Numbered from the stretch's first letter, positions 1 through 5,635 are shown. The stretch is 5,635 nucleotides of DNA from DATHYU01 sp033722675 (GCA_033722675.1 JAWVYO010000134.1:1-5635), one strand, 5' to 3'. The notes: a model not told the origin generated them from the sequence alone. Program-made: numbers and translations.

Positions 1-733
1 CATCGAGGAGAGCGACGAGGCGCTGGAAGAGGACGATCCCACGGCGATCTGGGACGAGTTCCAGACCACCTTGGAGGCCTCGGTGCGAGACGTCGTTCTC
101 GACGTGTACACGATGCTCGCCGAGCGCGCCGAGGCGGTGGCCGCCCGGGTGGAGGAACACTTCTCCGACGACGAGCCCGACGTGATCGGCTCGGTCGCCG
201 GTGCCTGGGAGGGGCTCGACGAGGTCGACGTGAAGGACCCGGCGGCGGCCACCGACGAACCCGGCCGGGTCGCCTCGACCTTGACGGCGCTGCGCGGTTC
301 GTACTCGGGGATCCTCATGTTCAACATGCTCGGCGGTCTCCTCGGGCTGCCGGCGATCCTGCCGGTGACGATGGTGCTCGGGTTGTTCATGGGCGCGAAG
401 GCGATGCGCGACCAGAAGCAGAAGCAGCTGAAGGCCGCCCGCCAGGCCGCCCGTCAATCGGTGCGCAAGTACGTGGACTCGGTCAACCAGCAGGTCGGCA
501 AGGACATCCAGGACACCCTCCGGCGCCTCCAGCGTGAACTGCGGGACCGCTTCACCGAGCGGGCCACCGAGGTCCAGCAGACGGCGGTCGAGGCGCTGAC
601 AGCGGCCAAGCAGTCGGTGGAGGCCGACCGCGACCGCCGGTCGGCGCGGCTTGCCGACCTCGACGCCGAGTTGCGACGCCTCGACGCCCTCCGCTCGCAG
701 GCGGCAGCCCTCGACCCGGGGGCGACGTCGTGA
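1..733 (+). CDS. Dynamin-like GTPase, IniA-like, C-terminal part (5' end outside window)
   Basis: The reading frame is open from the left edge (first full codon at position 2) and ends with TGA at 731-733, giving 243 visible residues. The GTPase domain lies upstream and is not seen. The visible part starts with an acidic helical stretch. A strongly hydrophobic segment follows at about visible residues 101-131 (nt 302-391), with a Gly/Pro-containing middle (GGLLGLPAILPV) that suggests a membrane-inserting hairpin. About 110 residues of charged Gln/Arg/Glu-rich coiled coil complete the protein. This order fits the stalk, membrane tip and returning stalk of bacterial dynamin-like proteins. The identification rests mainly on the next gene, which overlaps it as GTGA and resembles mycobacterial IniC, the partner of IniA. 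IniA family members remodel or cut membranes using GTP. A DynA/DynB-type label is a possible alternative. The internal TTG at 71 is not a credible start because the frame continues upstream without a stop. Confidence 0.75.
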   Translation, partial: IEESDEALEEDDPTAIWDEFQTTLEASVRDVVLDVYTMLAERAEAVAARVEEHFSDDEPDVIGSVAGAWEGLDEVDVKDPAAATDEPGRVASTLTALRGSYSGILMFNMLGGLLGLPAILPVTMVLGLFMGAKAMRDQKQKQLKAARQAARQSVRKYVDSVNQQVGKDIQDTLRRLQRELRDRFTERATEVQQTAVEALTAAKQSVEADRDRRSARLADLDAELRRLDALRSQAAALDPGATS

Positions 734-2187
734 GCCTCCTCGATCGCACCAGGGACCTGCTGGCCCGAACCGCCGACCGCCTCGAGGGCACCCCCCGGGA
801 GGCGATCGCCCGCAACGCCCTCGAACGCCTCGACGCACCGCTGCGTGTCGCCATCGCCGGCCGGGTCAAGGCCGGCAAGAGCACCCTGCTCAACGCCCTC
901 GTCGGCGAGCGTCTCGCACCGACGGACGCCGGCGAGTGCACGAAGATCGTCACCTGGTATCGGGACGGGATCACGTACCGCGTGACGCTGCTCACCGACG
1001 AGGGGCCGGTCCACGCCCGGTTCACGAGGGACGACGGCGCCATCGAGGTCGACCTGGGCGGCAGGGGGGCGGAGGACGTCGAGGCGATCGACATCGAGTG
1101 GCCGACCGCCACGCTGCGGGAGCTGACCCTCATCGACACGCCCGGGATCGCCTCTATATCGACGGACGTGTCCGACCGCACCCACGACTTCCTGGCCCCC
1201 GGGGAGGAGCAGCCCACCGAGGCGGACGCCGTCCTGTATCTCCTGCGTCACGTGCACGCCGCCGACCTGCGATTCCTCGAGGCGTTCCACGACGACGAGG
1301 TGGCCCAGGCGACGCCCGTCAACGCCATCGGCATCCTCTCGCGGGCCGACGAGGTCGGCGTCGGCCGCCTCGACTCCATGGCCTCGGCGCGGCGGATCGC
1401 CGCCCGCTACCGGACGGATCCGAAACTGCGGAAGCTGTGCCAGACCGTGGTCCCCGTCGCCGGGCTCCTCGGACAGGCGGGATCGACGTTGACGGAGGAC
1501 GAGTTCCGGGCGCTGGGGCGCATCGCCGCCCTGCCGGAGGAGCGAGCGGACGCGCTCATGCTGTCGGTCGACCGTTTCGTCGCCGAGGACCCCGACCTGG
1601 ATCTGCTCGCCGTCGAACGTGAACACCTCCTCGATCGCCTCGGGCTCTTCGGAGTGCGCCTCGCGACCGTCCTCATTCGACGGGGCGAGGTGGAGACCTC
1701 GGGAGAACTCGCCCGCCGACTCGTCGCGGAGTCCGGGCTCGACGACCTGCGCAGCGTCCTCGCCACGCAGTTCGCCGATCGAAGCGGCGCCCTGAAGGCC
1801 AGGTCCGGCCTGCTCGTCCTGGATGCGTTGCTCCGAGACACCGACGGGGATCTGGCGGACCTGGAGGCCGAAGTCGAGTCGCTCCAGGCCAGCGCCCACG
1901 AGTTCGCGGAACTTCGCCTCCTCAACCTGCTGCGAACGGGTGCCGTATCGCTTCGGGCGGCGGACCAGGCGGAGGCCGAGCGCATCCTCGGTGCCGGTGG
2001 AGGAGACCTCGCAGGTCGTCTGGGCGTCGAGCCCGAGGCAGGCGACGACGCCCTCCGCGCGGCGGTGGCCGACGCCGTGGGGAAGTGGCAGCGACGGGCG
2101 GAGAACCCGATGGCCGACCGCGAGCAGACCGAGGCCGCCCGGGTCGTCGTCCGGACCCTGGAGGGCCTGGCGGCCTCGATCGGTTAG
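730..2187 (+). CDS. iniC: Dynamin-like GTPase, IniC-like
   Basis: The gene encodes 485 residues from a GTG start that overlaps the upstream stop (GTGA), so the two genes are probably translationally coupled. GTPase motifs are visible: the P-loop GRVKAGKST at residues 44-52, a switch I region with Thr71 at about 64-75, the G3 motif DTPG at 136-139, and a G4-type SRAD at 204-207. From memory, M. tuberculosis IniC (about 493 residues) matches closely along its whole length. Shared stretches include LKAGKST-type P-loop surroundings, APTDA, IVTW, EWP before the DTPG strand, SRADE, VVPV.GLL, LLSVDRF and a C-terminal RI(L/I)G...RLG. The rest is helical stalk with no membrane segment, so this partner is likely soluble and recruited to the membrane by the IniA-like protein. 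In mycobacteria the ini genes respond to cell-wall inhibitors; whether that holds here is not shown by the sequence. No truncation or missing motif is apparent. Confidence 0.88.
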   Translation: MSLLDRTRDLLARTADRLEGTPREAIARNALERLDAPLRVAIAGRVKAGKSTLLNALVGERLAPTDAGECTKIVTWYRDGITYRVTLLTDEGPVHARFTRDDGAIEVDLGGRGAEDVEAIDIEWPTATLRELTLIDTPGIASISTDVSDRTHDFLAPGEEQPTEADAVLYLLRHVHAADLRFLEAFHDDEVAQATPVNAIGILSRADEVGVGRLDSMASARRIAARYRTDPKLRKLCQTVVPVAGLLGQAGSTLTEDEFRALGRIAALPEERADALMLSVDRFVAEDPDLDLLAVEREHLLDRLGLFGVRLATVLIRRGEVETSGELARRLVAESGLDDLRSVLATQFADRSGALKARSGLLVLDALLRDTDGDLADLEAEVESLQASAHEFAELRLLNLLRTGAVSLRAADQAEAERILGAGGGDLAGRLGVEPEAGDDALRAAVADAVGKWQRRAENPMADREQTEAARVVVRTLEGLAASIG

Positions 2188-2348
2188 GCGGTCGCTCGAT
2201 GGCGCTCGCGGACCCGGCGTGCCTCGGCCCGCAAACGCTCCCGTTCGGCACGCAGGCGTGCTCGCTCGCCGAAGGCGTGGTCCGGCAGGCGGGTGAGGCG
2301 ATCGGTCACACGGGCGAGGTCCCCGAGGATGCGGTCGAGATCCTCCAT
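2184..2348 (-). CDS. Small charged coiled-coil protein of unknown function
   Basis: This 54-residue gene reads from ATG at 2348-2346 to TAA at 2186-2184. The protein starts MEDLDRILGDLARV and contains a short LPDHAFGERARLR linker. It ends in an Arg/Glu/Ala-rich helix, so it should form two helices or one coiled coil and be strongly basic overall. No membrane segment or signal peptide is present. Third codon positions are GC-rich and the heptad-like spacing of Leu is regular, which favours a real gene over an antisense shadow. The frame extends upstream to a TTG at 2384, but that adds an unstructured Gly/Arg-rich tail; the ATG directly begins the helix and has GGTGG a few bases upstream. The stop overlaps the end of the iniC-like gene by four bases (2184-2187), tail to tail. 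I recall similar short LP.x.F.ER-type proteins in actinobacteria, but no function is known to me. Confidence 0.6.
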   Translation of the reverse strand: MEDLDRILGDLARVTDRLTRLPDHAFGERARLRAERERLRAEARRVRERHRATA

Positions 2349-2403
2349 GGCACCACCGTGCCGCTTTCGGGCGCCGGCCGCCAAGGGTCGTTCGTCCCGG
2401 CTC

Positions 2404-2409
2404 TACGAT
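2404..2409 (+). promoter_or_regulatory. Probable -10 element of a leaderless promoter
   Basis: TACGAT matches the actinobacterial -10 pattern TANNNT and its last T lies 7 bases before the ATG at 2417. That is the spacing expected if transcription begins at or next to the start codon. No Shine-Dalgarno sequence is visible between it and the ATG, which supports leaderless translation. I see no good -35 match 16-18 bases upstream. Confidence 0.45.
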
Positions 2410-2416
2410 CCACCGC

Positions 2417-3319
2417 ATGACCCGTCCCCTGGCCGTCGGCGTGCAGCTGCCCGAGGTGGAACGCGAGGTGCGGTTCCCCGAGCTGGCGGCCCTCGCCCGA
2501 CAGGTGGAGTCCGCCGGGTTCGACTCGATCTGGCTGGGGGATCACCTCCTCTACCGAGATGCGGACGGTGCCGCCCGGGGGCCGTGGGAGGCGTGGACGT
2601 CGCTGGCGGCCCTCGCAGAGGCGACCGAACGGGTCGTGCTGGGCCCCCTCGTGGCGAGCACGAGCTTCCACACGCCGCCGATGCTGGCGAAGCTCGCCGC
2701 GACGGTCGACGAGATCAGCGGCGGCCGGCTCGTCCTCGGGCTCGGAGCCGGATGGAACGAGGTCGAGTACCGGGCGTTCGGCTTCCCCTACGACCATCGG
2801 GCCAGCCGCTTCGAGGAGGCGTTCGGGATCCTGCGGCGACTCATGGCCGGGGAGCGGGTGGATCACCGCGGCGAGTACTACGAGGTGGAGGGCGCCGAGC
2901 TCCAGCCGGCGCCGGTCCGGAGGGTCCCGATCATGGTGGGCTCCATCGGGCCGAGGGTGCTGGCGGCGACCCTGCCCCATGTCGAGGCCTGGAACGCCTG
3001 GTACGCGTGGTACGGGAACACCGTCGACGGCGCCCGCGACCTGCTCGGGGAGATCGACGGGCGCTGCGCGGCGGTGGGGCGCGACCCCGCCACGCTCGAC
3101 AAGACGCTCGCCGTGCACGTAGCCGCACCAGGGGGAACGGGGCGGGTGTACGGCGCCGACACCCACGCCGGCGTGGCTCCGATCTCGGGGCCGCCGGCTG
3201 CGATCGCCGCGCACCTCGTCGCCCTCGCCGAGCTCGGCGTCGCCCACGTCCAACTGGTCGTCGACCCCATCGACGAGGGCGGGGTCGCCTGGGCCGCCGG
3301 CATCCTGGACGCGTTCTAG
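2417..3319 (+). CDS. LLM class (luciferase-like) F420-dependent oxidoreductase
   Basis: The product is 300 residues, the usual length for single-domain LLM-class F420-dependent oxidoreductases, which are TIM-barrel enzymes using reduced F420 (or flavin) on varied substrates. The N-terminal strand VGVQLPE, then ESAGFDSIWLGDH at about 32-43, follow the family pattern. The signature GGRLVLGLGAGWNEVEY at about 102-118 is diagnostic, followed by FGFPYDHRASRFEEAFGILRRL and a PIMVGSIGPRVL cofactor-phosphate-binding type loop at about 171-182. There is no signal peptide, so the enzyme is cytoplasmic. The ATG at 2417 starts directly before the first barrel strand; it lacks a ribosome binding site but has a well-placed -10 element, suggesting a leaderless mRNA. 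The gene stands alone: the neighbour upstream is on the other strand, and a stem-loop follows the stop. The substrate cannot be predicted; FMN instead of F420 is possible. Confidence 0.92.
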   Translation: MTRPLAVGVQLPEVEREVRFPELAALARQVESAGFDSIWLGDHLLYRDADGAARGPWEAWTSLAALAEATERVVLGPLVASTSFHTPPMLAKLAATVDEISGGRLVLGLGAGWNEVEYRAFGFPYDHRASRFEEAFGILRRLMAGERVDHRGEYYEVEGAELQPAPVRRVPIMVGSIGPRVLAATLPHVEAWNAWYAWYGNTVDGARDLLGEIDGRCAAVGRDPATLDKTLAVHVAAPGGTGRVYGADTHAGVAPISGPPAAIAAHLVALAELGVAHVQLVVDPIDEGGVAWAAGILDAF

Positions 3320-3345
3320 CGCACGGCGGGGACCGAACCCGTGCG
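3320..3345 (+). terminator. Stem-loop directly after the oxidoreductase stop (U-tract-less terminator candidate)
   Basis: CGCACGG at 3320-3326 pairs perfectly with CCGTGCG at 3339-3345 around a 12-base loop, starting at the base after the TAG stop. No run of T follows, so it is not a classical intrinsic terminator. Stem-loops without a U-tract are common after actinobacterial genes, but termination here is inferred. Confidence 0.45.
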
Positions 3346-3359
3346 GACAACCGGTGATG

Positions 3360-3374
3360 CGCGCGGTCCGCGCG
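3360..3374. repeat. Short CG-rich inverted repeat
   Basis: CGCGCGG and CCGCGCG form 7-base arms around a single T (centre 3367). It lies between the terminator candidate and the promoter of the RHH gene. It could be a second terminator arm, a protein-binding site, or just a product of the CG-rich composition here. Confidence 0.4.
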
Positions 3375-3394
3375 TGAGTGCGCGCGCTAAATGC

Positions 3395-3423
3395 TTGGCG
3401 GCGCGCGCGCCGTTCGGTACGGT
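3395..3423 (+). promoter_or_regulatory. Promoter of the RHH gene
   Basis: TTGGCG at 3395-3400 and TACGGT at 3418-3423 are separated by exactly 17 bases, fitting a housekeeping-type actinobacterial promoter. Predicted transcription would begin near 3430, leaving a leader of roughly 27 bases that contains AGAGG (3442-3446) at 10 bases before the ATG at 3457. The arrangement is consistent throughout, which raises confidence over either hexamer alone. Confidence 0.6.
3400..3411. promoter_or_regulatory. Perfect 12-bp palindrome in the promoter spacer, candidate operator
   Basis: GGCGCGCGCGCC reads the same on both strands and sits between the -35 and -10 hexamers of the RHH gene. RHH proteins bind palindromic sites as dimers of dimers and often repress their own promoter, so this is a natural autoregulatory site. 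The low complexity of the sequence means it may be compositional. A related GCGCGCGC lies at 3380-3387. Confidence 0.4.
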
Positions 3424-3456
3424 TCGGAGCAGCCGAATCACAGAGGTGTGGTTTCG

Positions 3457-3693
3457 ATGACACAGCGGGCGATCGACTGGGGCGTTCCGAAGCCGGCCGA
3501 CTGGCCGGGCCCCCGGGAGCGCATCACCGCCCGCATCCCCGTCGACCTCGCCGAGGCCCTTCGGGCGAGGGCCCGACGCGAGGGCGTCAGCTTCAACACC
3601 TTCCTGCAGCGAGTCTTCGAAGAGGAGATCGGCGTCCGCCAGGACCCCATCCCCGAGACCCTCTGGTACGACGGTTACAACCCCTTCAGGTAG
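3457..3693 (+). CDS. Ribbon-helix-helix DNA-binding protein (Arc/CopG/HicB-like)
   Basis: The gene encodes 78 residues from the ATG at 3457, chosen because AGAGG lies 10 bases upstream and a promoter precedes it. An in-frame ATG at 3391 would lie inside the -35/-10 region and is rejected. The core at about residues 21-58 is a ribbon-helix-helix fold: the strand RITARIP, then helix DLAEALRARARREG, then VSFNTFLQRVFEEEIG. The N-terminus is Trp/Pro-rich (DWGVPKPADWPGP), and the tail ends in an aromatic-rich LWYDGYNPFR, both outside the DNA-binding core. Such proteins are transcription repressors or antitoxins. No toxin-like gene adjoins it on either side, so a solitary regulator, possibly acting on its own promoter, is more likely than half of a toxin-antitoxin pair. 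Its last 8 bases overlap the 3' end of the opposing histidine kinase gene. Confidence 0.8.
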   Translation: MTQRAIDWGVPKPADWPGPRERITARIPVDLAEALRARARREGVSFNTFLQRVFEEEIGVRQDPIPETLWYDGYNPFR

Positions 3694-5065
3694 TCGCCGG
3701 CTCCTGCTTCGAAGCCGGGGACGGCAGTCCGGGGGAGTCGTCGTTCGCTTCGAGGTCCCTCGGGATCGTCACGATGAACCAGCTGCGCCCGCCGCGGCGC
3801 TCGTACTCGATCGAGCCGTCCATCTGCTCGCTCAGGACCTTCGTGATCGACAGTCCCAGTCCGACGCTTCCCGTCACGAGGGGCCGGTCCCCGTCGTGGA
3901 CGAAGGGGGTGAAGAGACGCGGCTCGATCTCGGGCGGCACGCCCGGTCCGTCGTCGACGACGGCCAGTTCGTACGTCCGCTCGCAGGCGCGGCCGAGCAC
4001 CGCGATCTCGTCACCGCCGTGGCGAACGGCGTTCGAGATCAGGTTCCGAAGGATCTGGCGGAGGCGCGTGGGATCGGCGATCACGACGGCATCGCGCAGC
4101 TTCACCGTGATCTCGGTGCTGCGGCGGAACTCCGAGGCCACGCTCTCCACTTCCGCCGAGACCCGGATCGAGTCGAGCTGGATGGACAGACGTCCGGCAT
4201 CGGCCCGAGCGGAGACGAGCAGATCCTCCACCATCCGGGTCAGGTCGGCCGACTGGTCCACGATCATCTCGTTCAGCTCGATCGCCAGGTCCGGGTCGGC
4301 GTAGCCGGTGTCCTCGATGGTGAGCGCTGCGCTGTAGATGCCGGTCAGGGGTGTGCGAAGCTCGTGTGAGAGGTTGGCGATGAGCTGATCCTTGGAGCGG
4401 TTCAGGTCCCGCTCCTTCTCGAGTTCGGTGTGCAGCATGATCTGGCGTGTCCTGCGGCGGGCCGTGATGGCCAGGGCGATGAGGGCGATCGCAGGAACCC
4501 CGAGCGCCACCATGAACCGGGCCGCCGTTCCGAGCCGCCCGCTCTCGGCGCGTGCGGTCGCCAGCGCCTGGGCTGCCCGGTCCCGAAGGTCGACGAGCCG
4601 GCCGTCGAGCGTGTCGAGGGCGGGACCGAGGGAGCCGGTCGCCACCGCTGCGGCCTCCTCCACGTCGCCGGCCTCGATGGCGACGAGATACTCCTCGACC
4701 CGCGCCGACACCACGGACATCGCCTGGCGGACGGGGTCGCCGTCCGCGGGCCCGACATGGGTGGCGAGGTCGCCGATGCGGGTCTCCAGCTGGTCGATAC
4801 CGGCCCGGGCGTCGTCGTCCAGGATGGCGAAGGCGGTGTCGTCCACGCCCCCGGCGTCCACGAAGAGGAGGATCTGACCCAGGGCGAAGCGTGTCGAGGC
4901 CGAGACGCCCAGTGCGGACTCGGCCCGCTGCTGGGTCTGGGCCTGGTCGGCTGCCGCCTCGAGCCCCGTGGAGTTGGCGTAGACGAGCGCGAGCGCGGCG
5001 AGCAGACCGCTCGCCGCCACGGCGAGACCGGCGAGCACGGGTCCGAGTCGGCGTTGGCGTGTCAC
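3686..5065 (-). CDS. Membrane sensor histidine kinase
   Basis: The 459-residue product starts at GTG 5065-5063, with AGGGG five bases upstream (5075-5071 on this strand), and begins with a short basic segment and a membrane helix (about 8-30). The frame stays open further upstream, but that extension runs antisense to the secreted-protein gene and lacks kinase-like features. A mostly helical, acidic, extracytoplasmic sensor region spans about 31-180, and a second membrane helix about 184-201. A short coiled linker without a recognisable HAMP domain leads to the H-box NLSHELRTPLTG with phospho-acceptor His234. The ATPase domain has an N-box (LRNLISNAVRHG, about 339-350), a G1 box DDGPG (371-375), an F-box LFTPF, and a G2 box GSVGLGLS (399-406). 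All catalytic motifs are intact. It should autophosphorylate and pass phosphate to a response regulator, which is not in this window. The signal is unknown. Confidence 0.9.
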   Translation of the reverse strand: MTRQRRLGPVLAGLAVAASGLLAALALVYANSTGLEAAADQAQTQQRAESALGVSASTRFALGQILLFVDAGGVDDTAFAILDDDARAGIDQLETRIGDLATHVGPADGDPVRQAMSVVSARVEEYLVAIEAGDVEEAAAVATGSLGPALDTLDGRLVDLRDRAAQALATARAESGRLGTAARFMVALGVPAIALIALAITARRRTRQIMLHTELEKERDLNRSKDQLIANLSHELRTPLTGIYSAALTIEDTGYADPDLAIELNEMIVDQSADLTRMVEDLLVSARADAGRLSIQLDSIRVSAEVESVASEFRRSTEITVKLRDAVVIADPTRLRQILRNLISNAVRHGGDEIAVLGRACERTYELAVVDDGPGVPPEIEPRLFTPFVHDGDRPLVTGSVGLGLSITKVLSEQMDGSIEYERRGGRSWFIVTIPRDLEANDDSPGLPSPASKQEPATT

Positions 5066-5140
5066 ATGAGCCCCTGGGTGACTGTCGGCAATTCCGGGGG
5101 CGCGCTTGAGTTTTGGGGGTCGATCTGCCGATGGAGACAT
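5066..5140. promoter_or_regulatory. Divergent intergenic region between kinase and secreted-protein genes
   Basis: These 75 bases separate two divergently read genes and must hold at least the start signals of both. On the - strand AGGGG (5075-5071) precedes the kinase GTG. On the + strand GGAG (5133-5136) precedes the ATG at 5141 by only four bases. TTGAGT at 5106-5111 resembles a -35 box, but no matching -10 follows, so I do not assign promoters. Confidence 0.4.
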
Positions 5141-5635
5141 ATGGATCGACGGAGAACCGCTGCGTTCCTGCTGACGCTCGCGTTGACGCTCGCCGCCCCG
5201 ATCGGGGCGATGGTGGACGTGGCTTCGGCCGCCGTGGGTGGCCCGATCCTCATCGCGGGACCGAACGGGGGCGGCAAGGACGGCACCCCGCCGGGCCAGG
5301 AGAAGAAGGACCCGGACGGCTCGACGTCGACCACGACGACGACGGTCGCGGAGACCACGACGACGACGCATCCGAACGGGAACAACGAGAACGGGAAGGG
5401 CACGACCACGACGACGACGGTCCCCGACTCCACCACGACGACGTCGCTGCCGCCCGGGCAAGACGACGATCAGCAACCGCCGGGGCAGGACAAGAAGGAG
5501 CCCGACGAGCCGGCCACGACGACGACCACGACCGTTCCGAAGACGACGACCACGACCGTTCCGAAGACGACGACCACGACCGTTCCGAAGACGACGACCA
5601 CGACCGTTCCGAAGACGACGACCACGACCGTTCCG
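5141..5635 (+). CDS. Secreted threonine-rich repeat protein, N-terminal part (3' end outside window)
   Basis: The frame opens at ATG 5141 and has no stop before the right edge, giving 165 visible residues. The N-terminus is a clear signal peptide: MDRRR, a hydrophobic core (about 7-24) and VASA before a likely cleavage after residue 30. The mature part is low-complexity: charged Gly/Pro/Lys/Asp segments alternate with blocks of five or six Thr. PPGQ occurs at 50, 104 and 113, and the module PPGQ(E/D)KK(D/E)PD followed by a Thr block and Val appears twice (starting at 50 and 113). From residue 127 the unit TTTTTVPK repeats exactly. Such stretches typically form extended, often O-glycosylated wall-spanning stalks in actinobacteria; a functional domain may lie further downstream. 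The ribosome binding site GGAG is close to the ATG. It is divergent from the histidine kinase. What the protein does cannot be told from this part. Confidence 0.8.
   Translation, partial: MDRRRTAAFLLTLALTLAAPIGAMVDVASAAVGGPILIAGPNGGGKDGTPPGQEKKDPDGSTSTTTTTVAETTTTTHPNGNNENGKGTTTTTTVPDSTTTTSLPPGQDDDQQPPGQDKKEPDEPATTTTTTVPKTTTTTVPKTTTTTVPKTTTTTVPKTTTTTVP
5519..5635 (+). repeat. Perfect 24-bp tandem repeat encoding TTTTTVPK
   Basis: Four complete identical units (5519-5542, 5543-5566, 5567-5590, 5591-5614) and 21 bases of a fifth are visible, and the array runs off the window. Codon choice is identical in every unit, including the alternation of ACG and ACC for Thr and the less usual GTT for Val, indicating recent expansion. 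The unit is a multiple of three, so copy-number changes keep the frame. Confidence 0.95.

Noticed and set aside
454..2418. 654-residue open frame on the - strand
   Set aside because: It is antisense to the dynamin-like genes, whose motifs are unmistakable, and has no recognisable domain. Long antisense frames are expected in GC-rich genomes.
3391..3456. 22-residue N-terminal extension of the RHH protein from the ATG at 3391
   Set aside because: This region contains the promoter and leader, and the ATG at 3457 has its own ribosome binding site.
2293..3463. Long open frames on both strands overlapping the oxidoreductase
   Set aside because: They are Arg/Pro/Gly-rich shadows of the LLM-family gene, which has the family signature.
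3457..3693. Toxin-antitoxin pair
   Set aside because: The RHH protein could be an antitoxin, but no small gene follows or precedes it in the same direction; the next frame is the opposing histidine kinase.
5106..5140. Promoter for the secreted protein from TTGAGT at 5106-5111
   Set aside because: No acceptable -10 sequence lies 16-18 bases downstream before the start codon.
5066..5476. N-terminal extension of the kinase frame up to 5476 on the - strand
   Set aside because: The extra 137 residues are Arg/Val-rich low complexity, antisense to the signal-peptide and Thr-repeat gene, and a GTG with AGGGG upstream at 5065 directly precedes the first membrane helix.
5519..5635. CRISPR-like array
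   Set aside because: The units are contiguous 24-bp repeats without spacers and lie in frame in a coding region for TTTTTVPK.

Overview
The base composition is very GC-rich with strong G/C preference at third codon positions. The gene content is an IniA/IniC-type dynamin pair, an F420-family luciferase-like oxidoreductase and a secreted threonine-rich protein with TTTTTVP repeats. Together these point to an actinobacterium (Actinomycetota). The (T)nVP-rich surface protein and F420-type enzyme remind me of Acidimicrobiia, but that finer placement is from memory and is tentative.

Layout. (1) Positions 1-2187, + strand: the 3' end of a membrane-associated dynamin-like GTPase (IniA-like), translationally coupled through a GTGA overlap to a complete soluble dynamin-like GTPase (IniC-like). 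(2) Positions 2184-2348, - strand: a 54-codon gene for a highly charged helical protein that meets the iniC-like gene tail to tail with a 4-base overlap. (3) Positions 2417-3319, + strand: an LLM-class flavin/F420-dependent oxidoreductase, probably translated from a leaderless mRNA and followed directly by a stem-loop. (4) Positions 3320-3456: a short control region rich in alternating CG, with a recognisable promoter whose spacer is filled by a perfect 12-bp palindrome. It drives a 78-residue ribbon-helix-helix protein (3457-3693). (5) Positions 3686-5065, - strand: a membrane sensor histidine kinase whose 3' end overlaps the RHH gene by 8 bases. (6) Positions 5141-5635, + strand, divergent from the kinase: the 5' part of a secreted, threonine-rich repeat protein that runs off the window in the middle of a perfect 24-bp tandem repeat.

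How the genes may work together. The dynamin pair is a clear functional unit acting on membranes. The kinase and the divergent secreted protein share a 75-bp intergenic region and could be a sensor/surface-protein pair, but only the arrangement supports this. The oxidoreductase and the RHH protein look like single-gene units. No RNA genes, insertion sequences, CRISPR arrays or phage genes are visible. I found no convincing undescribed multi-gene system. The most checkable novelties are the palindrome in the RHH promoter spacer, the small overlapping gene behind iniC, and the expanding repeat in the secreted protein.
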